64,000 nucleotides of DNA from positions 346,889,636 to 346,953,635 of the forward strand of contig CM041776.1 in NCBI GenBank assembly GCA_023374045.1, in the 5' to 3' direction. Shown here piece by piece: positions 11,320 through 24,810 of the stretch; the first letter of the stretch is position 1, and the number at the start of each line of letters is the position of its first letter. The notes below the pieces were generated by a model. That model did no database searches and was not told where the DNA came from. It saw nothing but the letters and a program-made list of their open reading frames with translations. The DNA is from Limonium bicolor (lineage: Eukaryota; Streptophyta; Magnoliopsida; Caryophyllales; Plumbaginaceae). The translations under genes were made by a program, and so were the position numbers.

Positions 11320-12039
11320 CGGCAACTACGTACCTTTGGGTTGAAGATTTTGGACTGGTTCCTAGAAAAACGAAGATTAGAGTTTTGTATGGACCAAAAA
11401 CTTTTTTTCTTACAAGCTGCCCATCGACATCGAGGAACGTTGTTTATCAGTTTCTTTTCTAAACAGAGTTTCAAATGTAAAAACCACCGTCTGAGTGAAT
11501 CGAGCCGTTGTTAAAAAGCCCACGGATCAATTTATTTCCGTCCCAGACAGAGCTGATCCAAAACATCTATATTAAACAAAAGAAATTTAATCTCAGCCGT
11601 CCCAAGCTTCCGTCCATGGTGACTTCGAGGGTTGGTTGTTTGTTATTAATAACTAATAAGTGGTTCTAAGGGTCCATCTCTGTCTCATTTTCTAGTTCCA
11701 TACCTTTCCAATTAGTAAGTCTTTTACTTTAATATTTAATTTTTTTTATTTTTATCTCTTCACATTATTTTACTTTACTTCCCAACTCTGCCTATAGTCT
11801 TCTCACTCTCAACTTTTTTTTTCATTAACTTTAATTTTCAATAGAAAAAGTTAGGGTAAGATGGATTTACTTTTTTTGTTAATTTTGTATCAACAACTAC
11901 AAAATCATCTATTTGAAATAGGAGAGAGAAATTTAAGATAAAATAATTTATAAAACACAACATTGTCAAGATTCATTTATCAAATAAGAAATCATTTGTA
12001 TAATTAAATTTATAAAATCACTCTATCTTATAGGTAAGT

Positions 12040-13300
12040 ATTCATTTAGTCTTGCCTTTTACGTATCCTGATTTTCTATGATAATTAGAAACAAGTACAC
12101 AATCTTCTATTAATCGTTTTCATATGGATAACTTGTAAATGTTCCCTGACATACCTTGGACCATTCTTATTGAATCATTGTGTTTAAGAATATTTTCAAA
12201 CATTATTAGTTTATAGAGTTTGATGATTCATAAACTAAATGCAGTAACATTTGAAAAACCATATACTGAGTATTTGGAGTCGATTTACATATTCATTATA
12301 TCTTGGTATTTTGTATCCACGAGAACTTATAATGTTTTCACTGATGATTAAAAACATGTACACACCTTCTATAATCGTTTGTATACTATTTAAAAAAAGA
12401 TGACACAATGTTTATATATCTTTTCCTTTGACCGTTCTTATTGAATCATAGTGTATAAGAATATTCTCTTAGCATTTATCAGTTTATAGAGCTAGACTGA
12501 CTAATAAACCTAAAGGCTATAAACATTAGAAACGATAAACTGAGTTGTTGGAGTAAATATTACTTATTCATTTAACCTTAGTTTTACATATTAATGATAA
12601 TTATAAACGTTACATTGATGATTAGAAACAGTAAACAACCTTCTATGCCGTTTTCATCACAATTTTAACAAATATGGCACTAACTATATATATTTTTTTC
12701 TTTCACTATCTTATCAATCATAGTGCATATATTTTCTTAGCATTTATCAGTACAGAGCTGGATGATTGAGAAACCTGAAGACTATAAACATTTAGAAACA
12801 ATAAACTGAGTGTTGAATTCGAATTTATCTATATTCGTTAACTTTGGATTTACATAGACATGATAACTTTAAATGTTTCCATTGATTGATGAAAAACATG
12901 TAAATGACCTTTTATAATTGTTTTCATCACTATTTTAACAAAGATGACAGTAACTATTATATTATATTTTTCCTTTCACTATTCTAATCAATAATGGGGC
13001 ATTAGAATATTTTCTTAGCATTATCAGTTACAGAGCTTGACTGATTAAGAAACCTAAAAACTTTAAAAGTTTGGAAACGGTAAACTAAGTATTGGAGTAA
13101 TTATTATGTATTCTTTTTACGTAGCAACGATAATTTATAATATTTTCACTTATGATTAGAAACATGCACACAAACCTTCATCGTAACCATCACTATTTTT
13201 AAAAAGATGATACTAACTGTTTATATCTTTCATTTGACCGTTTTTATCGAGTCATAGTGTATATGAATCATGGTATATGCTCATTTTTTATATATATAAA
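12040..13300. repeat. ~270-bp degenerate tandem repeat, five copies
   Basis: A ~267-bp unit recurs five times, recognised by GATTAGAAACATGTACACA-like cores at about 12082, 12346, 12614, 12885 and 13152. Each is followed by CCTTTGACC-, TTGAATCATAGTG- and AGCATTTATCAGTTTA-like segments. Units are clearly diverged from each other. Arm B has seven copies (33040-34870). No coding potential. Confidence 0.8.
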
Positions 13301-14983
13301 AAACATATACATCAGTTTTTTTAATTTGGAAAAATATAAATAATAGCTTATTATTTTGATATTTATAATTTTTTAAAAATATTATTCCTGTATTTTGAAC
13401 TATATACTACATTAATTACAATATATAAGCAAAACATATTATAATATTTAAAAACTACTATAGTTACTTAAAAAAAACTACTATACAATAACCATATATA
13501 GGAGGATATAGTCATATAAAATTTTCATATAACTAATAAATTAGTCTATAATGATTAACTAAAATATTTGTAAAATAAAAAACATGTAAAAATATCTTGA
13601 TGACCTTTTCTGCTGCATAAACAAAAGAAAGAACAAAACAAAAGTACTGTATAAACAAAAGAAAAGAAACAAAAAAGTTTCCGTGAGTATCCGTCCCCAA
13701 ATTCACTCCAAGACTTGCGCTCTATCGGGTGAACCAAGACGACTTGCAAATAACTCTATTGTCCGAAGTATAAAGTCGGACTCGGACAGTGTCCAAATTA
13801 TAAAGGGCCGAGATGAGTAATCGTCAATGATGCTTCAATTACAAATCTTGTTTGGCCGAGATGAGCGAGGACATATTCAACTATAGATTAAGTAGGCTCC
13901 ATTTTTTTACGGATATGAAACGATCAGTTTACTTTTTTTTCTATAAATTATATACATCAATTATTATATTAAGTTTGTACTTTTTGTCTAATCTATTTTT
14001 TTTCAAATTTCAATTGAAAACTGATACCATCTACCAAATTCATCTTGTAAAAAAATGGTCTAAGTTCAATAAACTAAGGGTTGACTTGAACCGCTCATCC
14101 CAATACTTATAAGTTTGGCATGCCCAATTGTAAGTGGGGTTGTGGTACGTCAAACCACAAGGATTAAGTTGGGTGTTTGAGAGTGTGTAGAAGACAGTGA
14201 TCAGGGATGACCATATCCATGGGTGATCGCTTCATTTAATGTTTATAAACAGGTGAGATAAGAAATTTGATGATGGATTGAGTTAGATTTGGGTGAAAAT
14301 ATTTTTATCCATATCGGTCGCTTGTTTATTATCTAATTCGTCACCTTTTATAATTTTAACTCTAAAATTTCTTAAAAGTTAGATCTTTAAAAGTTTCCAT
14401 GAGTTACACTTAATCCATGAAATTATCAAATGGAATATACTTATACCATATAATTACTATAAAGTTACAGTTAAATCTCAATATATTCCATTTTTATTAA
14501 ATACCGTAATTGATGCGGTAATACTCCATCTACACCTCACTTAACACTAATGCCTTCCCCTACCTGTGACAAAGTGACTTTTAAGGTCGAAGATTCAATT
14601 TACGACCCTTTTTAAACAAGGCTTATTTTTAAATGGGCTTTGGGCACTTAACAGGTTGAGGGCAACACTCAAAATGGGCTTTTGCCGCGTTTCTTGACCT
14701 CGAGTCAACATTAAGGGATACTAGGTCCAAGAGTTTGGAAGTTGGAATGGACATAAAACACCCTCCAAGTTGTTAATTAACCAGCTTATAGTTTTCCGAA
14801 GCTCAGTATCATTACTTTTTCGCTTAAATTAGTAAGTTGTTTTAACTTGGTTTATTTTCTTAATTTACTCTTAAAGCTTTACTATTCTTATATATATGTA
14901 ACAATAATTCACTATGTGCAGGCCCTGCAGGGTACAAAATGAAAAATGGATGATACTGAAAAGCATACCATATATAAATAATA
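13301..14983. other. arm A, no gene
   Basis: AT-rich DNA aligning with 34871-38930 of arm B but lacking four B-arm insertions. Short open frames here show no family resemblance and are not conserved in arm B. Confidence 0.6.
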
Positions 14984-15246
14984 GGTAAAATTAACAAAAT
15001 ATCACTGTTTAAGTTTATAATTCACAAAATACCACTGTTGACATGTTTATTGGGTCCCACATGTCACATATGAGCTTAAAAAACTTCAAATTTGATATTA
15101 GACCAAAATATAACACTTTAGCATCGTCCATGTAAAATTTCATCAATTTTGGACAACATTTAAGTATGTTTAAAGTTAAATTACGAAAAAAACAGTGATA
15201 CTTTATGAATTATAAACTCAAACAGTAGTATTTTGTGAATATTTCC
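14984..15246. mobile_element. 263-bp MITE, Mutator-like, 9-bp TSD
   Basis: The ends are imperfect inverted repeats (GGTAAAATTAACAAAATATC and, reversed, GGAAATATTCACAAAATAC). The insertion is flanked by an exact 9-bp duplication TAAATAATA (14975-14983 and 15247-15255). Arm B has the empty site at about 38925. Its inner part is related to one half of the foldback element at 43992-44501. A 9-bp duplication points to Mutator-like transposase. Confidence 0.85.
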
Positions 15247-15549
15247 TAAATAATAAAACCATAAAAATTGACCAAACTCTAAACCAATAAGAAATATTAA
15301 AACCAACAAAGCATTGGTTAGATCTAATGGAAGTTGACACTCTCTAATCCCTTGTTTTGAAATATATAACAAGAAATTTCTAAGTGAGGTTGAGAATCAT
15401 ATATTTGAAAGATTAAAGGATTTTACCCGACGTTGGGTGGCTACCTTTGGTGGGTAGGACTATAAAACAAAGATTTAAAATATTTAATCAGTGTATAGTT
15501 TTTCAAATTAGTTAATTTACTGTTTAGTAGTTTAATGAAAAATATTAGT

Positions 15550-17045
15550 GGCTGCGTTCGGACATGACATATATGTGGTATAAATGTGGTATTTTTGAGT
15601 TTGACATCACCGAACACCAATTTTTAAAACAACCATAAATATACCAGCACAAAACAACCACAAAACAACCAGAAAATAACCAACAATTTATGCTGCAATA
15701 TAATAATATCATAAACAGAAGTAAACCCACTTTACTGTAATTAGGGGGCGAAAATATTTTAACAATATTAATTAATTTAAATTTTCAATATTTATAATTA
15801 CATTTTAAAAATGATATTATATTAAAATTGACACAAAATTAAATTAAAATTCAAATATATAGATTAATATATTATAAATTAGTTTATTTCCCTTTTTTTA
15901 TTTTTAGTTTTTTAATAAAGATTGGTATACTAAATTATAAATTAATGAAAATAATACAGAATGATAGTTTTAAACTAGTAGTGTTTTTCTAAATTGTTTA
16001 TTCAGATACGGATAAATAGTCTTAACACTATTACTATCTATCAATTCTAATAAAATATTCTACGAGGAAAATAGCAAAATAATAAAAATTACGATGTAAA
16101 CTTTAATTAAATCAAAATTATTAGAGTACATAATATTTGTAGTATATTTCAGAAATATCAATTATAAGTATTCAACTTGCTAAGTAATAATTTATTACAA
16201 AACTGTTTGTACAAACTATTATGGTTTGTAAGTATATCAAAGTTATTATATGTTTTATACCGTGCTTAATAATTAAAGAATAATTTTATATGTGAATATA
16301 TGTTATTTTTCATTTTTTGACATATCCAGTATTAAAATAAATATTTTATCAACAATTAAACAATATATATTAAAAAAATTGATAGTTATATATATTCACT
16401 TACAGTCAATTATTTTACTATTATAAAAAATTATTTCATTTCAATGATATTATTTTTTGATTAAAAATTAAAATAATCTTAAGTATTAATACATTTGAAA
16501 TGCTATATTAAATACTAATATATACTCCATAAAATTTTATTTTTTAGGAAAATTCACGATATACCCCTGTGAATTAAAAAGCCACAGGGGTATATTGTGA
16601 ATTACGAAAGAAAACAGGGGTATATCGTGAATTTGCTCTAAATACAATGGTTTATTTCTTTATTTTTTCAAATATATGTAAAAATTTTATTTATAAATTA
16701 TATGTATATTATTATAAATTAATTGTCACTAAAATATTAAAAAGAATAATAATATAAAGGCTATAATCGAATATCTACATATATTTTAATTTTATTAATA
16801 AAAAATTGTTTTAAAATGTAATACAATTTTTTCAAATGTAACAACAAAAATGGTAAACGCACAGCACAAAACTAACTTATTCAAAACAGACAGACGAAAT
16901 CACTGTCTACCGAACACTAATTTTCAAAACAGCCACAAAACAACCAGCACAAAACAACCAGCAAAACTACCACAAAATAACCAATCAAAACAACCAGACC
17001 AAAACTACCACAAAACTACCGATAAAATTAACGCCGAACGCAGCC
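15550..17045. mobile_element. non-autonomous TIR element, copy 1
   Basis: Terminal inverted repeats GGCTGCGTTCGG and CCGAACGCAGCC bound about 1.5 kb of AT-rich non-coding DNA. Subterminal stretches near both ends are rich in AAAACAACCAGCAC-type repeats. The corresponding site in arm B (about 39236) lacks it. The TIR sequence recalls hAT or PIF/Harbinger MITEs, but the target-site duplication is not clear (flanks TTAG and AGTAA), so I leave the superfamily open. Confidence 0.7.
16550..16634. mobile_element. 85-bp MITE nested in TIR element
   Basis: Inverted repeats of about 21 bp (AAATTCACGATATACCCCTG at the left, its reverse complement at the right), with a third copy of the ACAGGGGTATAT motif in the middle. 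It is absent from the second copy of the host element (around 18420-18450), which shows the insertion. Confidence 0.65.
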
Positions 17046-17084
17046 AGTAAGATTGAACGAAACCAGTAGATTGTTATAGGTTGC

Positions 17085-18836
17085 ATTCGGTGATGGTATA
17101 AATGTGGTATTTTTGAGTTTGACATTTTTGACAAAAAATGTCAAACCGCCATCACCGAACAATAATTTTCAAAACAACCATAAATATACCAGCACAAAAC
17201 AGCAGCAATTTATGCTGTAAATAATGAATACCGTAAATAGAGGCGTAGCTAGAAAACTGTAATTAAGGGAGCGAGAAATTTTTTAATAATATTAATTAAT
17301 ATTTAAAAATTAATTTTTAATAAATTAATTTAAATTTTCAATATTTATTAAACTCCCTCCGTCCTGAATTGACCGTCCTGTTGCTTTATGGCACGTTTTT
17401 CCACTTCAATATTAAGCATATAAGATAAAATAATTTTATAAAACTAAATTTTGTAACATATAGTTTATCATGTAAGGAATCATATGCAAAACTTAAATTT
17501 TCAAAATTAATTTATCTTATATGTTAAAAATTGAAGTCAAACGACATATCCAAATAGTAAACAGGACGGTCAATTCAGGACGGAGGGAGTATATTTTAAA
17601 AATAATATTATACATTAAATTTGACACAAATTTAAATTAAAATTGAAATATATAGATTAATATATTACAAATTAGTTTATTTTCACATTTTTATTCTTAG
17701 TTTTTTTTATAAAAATTGGTATACTAAATTATAAACTAATGAAAATAATATAGAACAATAGTTTTAAACTAGTAGTATTTTTCTAAAATGTTTATTCAGA
17801 TACGGATAAAAAGTCTTTTAAAACTATTACTATCTATCAATTATAATAAAATATTCTACAAGAAAAAGAGCAAAATAATAAAAATTACGATGTAAAATTT
17901 TGATTATATCAAATTATTAGAGTACAAAATATTTGTAGTATATTTCAGAAATATCAATTATAAGTATTCAACTTGCTAAGTAATGATTAATAACAAAACT
18001 GTTTGTACAAACTATTATGGTTTGTCAGTATCAAAGTTATTATATGTTTTATACCGTACTTAATAATTAAATAATAATTTTATATGCTAATATACGTTAT
18101 TTTTCATTTCTTGGTATATCTAGCATTAAATTTAAATTTATGTTTTTAAATTTCATTAAATAATATTTAATTGAATGAATATATTGTTTTAACTACAAAT
18201 ATATATAAATAAATATTTTATCAACAATTAAACAATATATAATAATAAAATAATAAGTGATAGCTATTATATATATTCGCTTACAGTCAATTATTTTATT
18301 ATTAGAAAGAATTGTTTTTTCATTTCGATGATATTATTTATTTCATTAAAAATTAAATAATCTTAAGTATAATACATTTGAAATGTTATATTAAATATTA
18401 ATATATAATCCGTAAAATTTTATTTTTATATATATACATCTATATATTTGTTCTAAATACAATGGTTTATTTCTTTATTTTTTCAAATATATGTAAAAAA
18501 TTTATTTAAAAATTAATATGTATACATATTATAAATTAATTGTCACTAAAATATTAATAAAGAATAATAACTATTAAAGGCTATAATTGAATATCTACAT
18601 ATATTTTAATTTTATTAACAAAAAATTGTTTTAAAATATAATATAAAAATTTTAATTGTAACAACGAAAACGGTAAACGCACCGCACAAAACTAACTTAT
18701 TCAAAACAACCAGACGAAACCGCCGCCTGCCGAACACTAGTTTTCAAAACAGCCACAAAACAACCAGCACAAAACAACCAGCAAAACTACCACAAAACAA
18801 TAGACCAAAACACAACCAGCCAAAACAACCAGACCA
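17085..18836. mobile_element. non-autonomous TIR element, copy 2
   Basis: A second direct copy of the 15550 element, only about 40 bp downstream of it. It starts GGTTGCATTCGGTGATGG and shares long interior stretches, such as AACTATTATGGTTTGT and the AAAACAACCAGCAC repeats. It carries a Stowaway insertion at 17353-17589. The right end is not cleanly bordered. Confidence 0.6.
17353..17589. mobile_element. Stowaway MITE
   Basis: Long TIRs CTCCCTCCGTCCTGAATTGA and TCAATTCAGGACGGAGGGAG match the Tc1/mariner Stowaway consensus CTCCCTCCGT. The right flank is TA; the left flank is AA, probably a mutated TA. About 237 bp, non-coding, absent from copy 1 of the host element. Confidence 0.92.
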
Positions 18837-19439
18837 ATATATAATAATCAGTTTTACTTTGGCTATATTGTAAAATAAAAATGTTGAGAGGTTTCTTATT
18901 TATTATAGACTAAAAATGATTTTTTTACAATATAATTTTAATAAAATTGATAATAAATAGAATCCAGTTATATCATGGTGATATTTTACAAAAGGTTATC
19001 GGGTCAAACAATTGGCTTTGGATTCGCTCCTGGTCTTATTAGCTTTCCTGGAGCATCCTGGACTAAATTATAGTCCTTGGATTAAGAGACATTTGAATGG
19101 GGGTGTAGATTATATTGAATTATTTTTTAAAAAAATTGTTAGTAATTGTGGTTACTGATTTTGTGGGCTTTTACTATTTTTTTAAGATAACAAATAACCA
19201 ACCTCAAATTCTCTATTATTTTGTAACTTCTCATTCCAGTTTTAAAATTCATATCAATGGACATTAATTAATGAGAAAAACTCTACTCCTTTTACTCATC
19301 TTTTTATTTTGTATTACTAATATTCTTAAATTACATAATGAATATTTCAAAAGAACTCACGTATTTAGTGATAGTTGTTGACAATGCATTGACATTCGTA
19401 TGACAGTGCATTGGTATACATTGATATTTATATAATGGT
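18837..19439. other. end of arm A, no gene
   Basis: About 18840-18990 still aligns with arm B at 40430-40590 (ATATCATGGTGATATTTTAC is shared). After 18990 homology stops. No coding region. Confidence 0.6.
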
Positions 19440-20371
19440 ACACTAGTATTTATACAACGGTACACTAGTATTTATTTATACAACCTAAACAACCGCGCAC
19501 TGGTATTTATACAACCGCACACTGGTATTTATACAACCGCACACTGGTATTTATACAACCGCACATTAGTATTTGTACAACAGTACACTCGTATTTATAC
19601 GGTACACTCGTATTTATAAAATAGCACACTTGTATTTATACAACAACACGCTTGTATAGTATTTATACAACAGTACACTGGTATAGTATTTATACAACAG
19701 TACACTGGTATAGTATTTATACAACCATACACTGGTATCATCTACAATGGTATTAGTATTTATACAACCGCACACTGGTATTTATACAACCGCACACTGG
19801 TATTTATATAACCGCACACTGGTATTTATACAACCGCACACTGGTATTTATACAACCGCATACTGGTATTTATACAACCACACACTGGTATTTATACAAC
19901 CGCACACTGGTATTTATACAACCGTGCACTGGTATTTATACAACCGTGCATTGGTATTTATACAACCGCATACTGGTATTTATACAACCGCATACTGGTA
20001 TTTATACAACCACACACTGGTATTTATACAACAACACGCTTGTATAGTATTTATACAACAGTACACTGGTATAGTATTTATACAACAGTACACTGGTATA
20101 GTATTTATACAACCATACACTGGTATCATCTACAATGGTATTAGTATTTATACAACCGCACACTGGTATTTATACAACCGCACACTGGTATTTATACAAC
20201 CGCACACTGGTATTTATACAACCGCACACTGGTATTTATACAACCGCATACTGGTATTTATACAACCACACACTGGTATTTATACAACCGCACACTGGTA
20301 TTTATACAACCGTGCACTGGTATTTATACAACCGTGCACTGGTATTTATACAACCGTGCATTGGTATTTAA
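19440..20371. repeat. 22-bp minisatellite with 388-bp higher-order repeat
   Basis: A 22-bp unit beginning TATTTATACAACCGCACAC is repeated dozens of times with point variants. Longer variants (CAACAACACGCTTGTATAG) recur at 19641 and 20029, revealing a 388-bp higher-order unit copied once. Because 22 is not a multiple of three, three units (66 bp) give a periodic open frame of 210 codons at 19747-20379. That frame is a by-product of the repeat and I do not call it a gene. Confidence 0.95.
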
Positions 20372-20474
20372 TTCAATAATGATATACAATCTTACTAAAA
20401 TTAATCTTTTTGCTTTAAATAGAAGTTATTTATAACATATGTATATTTTTTAATAATATTAACTCACTTTTTGT

Positions 20475-20554
20475 AGGATCGAACGATCCCACGATTCGAT
20501 CCCACGATCCGATCCTAGGGGTCACTTACGATCCTACGCTAGGATCGTGATCCT
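20475..20554. repeat. GATC-rich palindromic cluster
   Basis: Eighty bases packed with GGATCG/CGATCC and CCTAGG-type palindromes (AGGATCGAACGATCC, CACGATCCGATCC, CTAGGATCGTGATCC). It can fold in several ways. It looks like the remnant of a small palindromic element next to the LTR. Confidence 0.6.
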
Positions 20555-20581
20555 AAAAACATTGCAAGGAATTATCAAGGT

Positions 20582-23500
20582 ATAAACACCTTAAACTTAT
20601 GATTTTATGTAATTCTTAGCATATATAAATAAATGCCGAGAGTGATATATAATATATGGGTTATTTATAACCTAAGAATGGAAAAAAATGACTAAGATAA
20701 ATTAAGCTAGTCATTTAAGTGATTTAATTAACATAATGATCAAATTATGACATTATGTGGAAAAATATATAAATCAAAGTGAGGCCGAGAATAAATTGTG
20801 TTATTTGAGACATTTATGTGTAATTTTATGTTATAAAGCAAGGTTGTAATAAGGCCATGTCATTAGGCCATTTTAATTTAAGTTTACAAGCTTATTTAGT
20901 TTAATTTATGCTTATATATTTAAGTTTGGGGCCAAATGGTAATTACTAGCTAAATAATAAGCTGTGGGCTTAATTTAGAGAAACTTAGGGTTTTTAAATG
21001 AATTTAATGAAAATTATAACATTTTATAAAGTTTTGGGTCAAAATTGTAAAAATAGAAAACTATAGGTTAGGAATTGTAATTACCGAAAAGTTTGAGTCC
21101 TATTTGGGTATTAGAAGTCAAGTTGACTATATAGGAGACTTTGACTAAGTTTGGAGAATTTAAGGAATTAAAATACTACCTTATAATAAGATAGTTATTA
21201 AATTGTAAAAGATTTATGATATTTGGGGTGATATTGTAATTTCCGAAAACTAGGGGTACTAAATGGAGATTAGTACAAACCTTAGGTTATTAGGAATTTT
21301 TAGAAGTTGATTTGATTAAATTTGGAGTTTATATGAATTATCTAAGATATAAGATATTTCATAACATTGTGACAAATGGGTAATTTATGTGGTGAAACCA
21401 TGAATAAGAGGAATTATAGGGTTAATAATATATAACCTTTTGGTATAGTTTGGTAATTTTTGGAATTATATATAAGGTTTTATGGAGATATATGTATAAT
21501 ATATAGTTTTGGTGACATTACAAACTATATGTTATTAAATGGGGTTGATTTGTAAATATTTGAGAATTATAGGTGCTGTTCGAAAATAATATTATTTTTG
21601 AATGAAAATTTATAATATGGTTTTTAATGTTATAAGAGTTATAACATTTATAATATAAGAGGTATTCATTAAAAAGAATGAATATATATTATAATGACTT
21701 ACCATATAATAAATAGTCCTATAATATATATATAATAAATATATGTTATTTTATGGAAAATATAATATAGTTCAATAACTATATATTACCATGATTTAAA
21801 AGAAAGCACTTAAAAGAAAAAGAATTATAAAACATTTGATATGGAATTCTAATGTTAGGAGTATACATGAAATAATAAGAATTTATATAATTCATGGTAT
21901 TTTATATACGAATTATACTCCATTAAACTTGGAAAAACAAACCTTAGAAAAATAAATACTAAGGTGAGATGTATAATACATGATAAAGAATTATACATGC
22001 AATATAGAAATAAACTATACAATATACAAGGTATATTAAGTTACATGCGATAACAAGTTCAAACGTTAAGTATATTAATATACGGGAGGAAACTACGCAT
22101 GTAATATAACGTTTTTCCAAATCCTGAGTTAAACCGAAAACCCGACAAACATTGACAGTTAGTAACGGGGGATTAACCGGGAGGTATTAGTGACGGTACG
22201 GGGTGCCGTAGAGTTATGTTGTTATACAGGATTCTAATCCGTAGTATTATGTATTACTTAGATTGTTAGAGACGTCACGTGGAGCATCGGACTTTTGCTG
22301 ATTTCATACTCCACCGTACTATATTCTAGGTGAACGGTATGTTGTTACGTGTCTCTGATTGTCTCTGAGGTCTTCCTCAGTTCAGACTTCTGTGTGATCT
22401 GTGATAAGATTGTTTGTCTGAATGTGTTAAAGATATACGTGAACTGTATATTATAGCTGCTTATTATTTACTGTTGTTGAGTTAACAGTATCGGTTCGTA
22501 TATATGAACCTATATATATAAAACGAACTAGCGGCTATGGTGCTATCTTATATGAACATAAGGATCGTCAAGGAAACGTTGTAGCACTAGGATAATAAGA
22601 TATATATATTATCCGAGACTTTTATACAGAGCAATGGCCTTGCTAACGCCGCTTTTGTATCTGACATTGTATCCCGAGTTTACAGACTCCGGTTTAGACT
22701 AACGACCTTAGTCTACTATGTTAGAAATTTGGTAATGCGATGCGATGGTATGATTGAACAAAAAATTGGAAAGCCAAGAGGATGTGGCTCTTGGTGCGCG
22801 CTGTGATCACAACAACGATACTAGGATGTCCGCGTACGGGTCCGTAAGTATCAAGAAAATTTCCCGTGAGTTTGGATGGCTCGTTGGTCGGAGACTCTAC
22901 CGCTGGAGTGGCTACTGCCTTGGGTGACCCGCCATAATATATGGGTATTAGAGGCACGTCGTTTTAATGAGACGTTGTCACTTGGTATAACTGAACAATT
23001 ATTACTTTTACAGTGGCGAACAATATTGGTTACTACACCAAGGACGGGAGTTAATACTTGTTTATTATCCTCGTCGTTTCGCTTGTTGTTCCCTGGTTGT
23101 ACTGTGTGGTATATATACTATGTGTATTGATGGTTATGATTTTATGTGGTTATTACTGTTAATTGTTTTACATTTTAAATATTAAAATGGTATCGCATGT
23201 AATGAACCCCATGCTCTCGACCAAATAATTGAGGGGTCCGAGGGGGCATGACGGGGCATGTGATAACATACTCAGCAGGGGCTGATTCCATACCACAAAC
23301 CATATTTATTGCAGGTGATTAGCTGGAGGGTCAACGCGGGGCGCGACAGTTGTTGTTATTGTTGTTTAGACTTGGTACGGTATGAGACTACGGTTGTTTA
23401 TGGACTCGGGTTTTGTAAACCGAGGTGTATGTTTTTGGATTAGTTGCTCACGAGTACGGTTTGTAATAATGGTTGATGTTGGATTTGTTTTAAGTTTGTT

Positions 23501-23678
23501 TCAGTACTACTATCTATCTCTTGTGGTCACTGCGGGAATACGTTTCGTATGTTGATTATCAGGTAACAGTTATCACCCGTATGGGCGAGTGATAACAGTG
23601 ACACCATTAGAGCGACAGTCTTTTATTTTACCGTTGCGATTATATTGTTTTAGGTACAGGTTTAGTAGGGGTGTTACA
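20582..23678. repeat. long solo LTR, Ty3/gypsy-type (probable)
   Basis: The right end GGGGTGTTACA is the common terminus of plant gypsy LTRs. The left end (ATAAACACCTTAAAC) looks like a mutated TGTAACACC. The flanks share CAAGGT (20576-20581 and 23677-23682), consistent with a 5-bp duplication. At 3.1 kb the length would fit Tekay/Del-type chromovirus LTRs, but there is no internal coding region to prove it. No protein-coding potential inside; short frames are chance. Confidence 0.5.
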
Positions 23679-23699
23679 AGGTGAGTGAAGAGAAGAATA

Positions 23700-24394
23700 C
23701 GATATCACTTCTAGATTAGAAGTTATTTCTCTGTTGCAAAATAGAAGTAGGGTATAAGGGCGAAATAAACTTTTGCACTAACTGTGCACATCTATTAGGG
23801 CATAAAATCTGTTTCTCCTGGTTGATGGCATCGATTAGTGCAAATATAAAATGCACTAATATACATTATGTACTAATGGGGCGATAGTACATAGATCCAC
23901 TATTTGATCAAACCAAATAGTGCACGATAATAGTTGCACCTTTTTAATCATTAGACAAATAGAGCAAATGTAACAGAATTGTACCAATTGATGATACTTA
24001 TTAGTGCAAGATAAAGTGTGCACCAACAGATAGTTAGTTTGGTTGACCAAAACTAATGTACTACTAGTGCGACTAGACGTAATGCACTATTAGACACTAT
24101 CAATTAGTGCAAAAATTGATGTTGCACCAATAGGTTGGTGCGTAATGTGGGGTGACATCAACAAATAGGGCAATCTAAATAGTTGCTCCAATTGATATGA
24201 TCAGTTAGTGCAAGTTTATCTATGCCCTATTTGTTCATATCTATTAGTGCAAGTTTCTTTTTTTTTTGCATCAATTGCTATAGTCAAATAGTACACTTTA
24301 ACTTTGCACTGTTTGTTCTAACTTTTGGTGCAACCTTTTAGTTACACTAAATAATAATCTGAACTTGCCCCAAATAGACAATATTGTTGTAGTG
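23700..24394 (+). mobile_element. CACTA 3' terminal region (second family)
   Basis: The right edge TTGTTGTAGTG is a CACTACAACAA terminus reversed. The preceding 700 bp are filled with ATTAGTGCA/TGCACTAAT and GGTGCA-type subterminal motifs in both orientations. No transposase and no left end are seen; the LTR at 20582-23678 lies immediately upstream and may have cut it. Confidence 0.75.
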
Positions 24395-24478
24395 TTGTTT
24401 TCGACAAAAATATAATGATATTTCATGATTTTTGTTTTTTTAATGGTATTTCATGAATTAGCCAAAAATATAGAAATT

Positions 24479-24481
<3 letters not shown>
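24395..24481. mobile_element. Mutator-like foldback right end fragment
   Basis: Contains ATGATATTTCATGA and TTCATGAATTAGCCAAAAAT, the same right end as the element at 5675-6725. It marks the start of arm B homology. Confidence 0.6.

Positions 24482-24530
<49 letters not shown>
24481..24530. repeat. (ATT)n microsatellite
   Basis: About 50 bases of uninterrupted ATT repeats, the arm B counterpart of 6725-6797. Confidence 0.95.
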
Positions 24531-24532
<2 letters not shown>

Positions 24533-24810
24533 CATTACTATGTCACGGTTGCATGCCCACACATATACTATATGCAAAAGGACTTCACTAAACGAGGAGG
24601 GTATTGGTGAAAGCACATTTATAGAAAGATGGTGTAAAATAATTATATTGATATTAAAAAAGATGATGCTACATGTTCATTCACGAATTAAGCTAAGTAC
24701 ACTTAACTGAATTTTGATTTGTTTCAATTAATACCGAATTAAGATTATTGTTCACTTTGAGCAGTGAACATAACTTCAAATGCAGTTGATATATAATCCT
24801 TTCGATGGAA

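Larger units (their letters stand above)
9121..12039. other. upstream region of protease A, no gene
   Basis: No coding region seen. A TATA-like TTTTATATTG (minus strand, about 9226-9235) sits about 105 bases before the start codon. The region aligns almost throughout with 28233-33040 upstream of copy B, apart from indels. It contains the 116-bp tandem duplication at 9685-9916 and a W-box-like cluster at 11297-11319. Conservation here reflects shared ancestry of the arms as well as any function. Confidence 0.6.

Noticed and set aside
13852..14112. 86-codon frame in arm A
   Set aside because: Low-complexity, and the aligned region in arm B does not keep the frame.
19440..20371. CRISPR-like array (22-bp repeats)
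   Set aside because: Direct contiguous tandem repeats without unique spacers, in a plant nuclear context.
19747..20379. 210-codon open frame, looks like a repeat protein
   Set aside because: Generated entirely by the 22-bp minisatellite; all frames are repetitive and there is no start context or family match.
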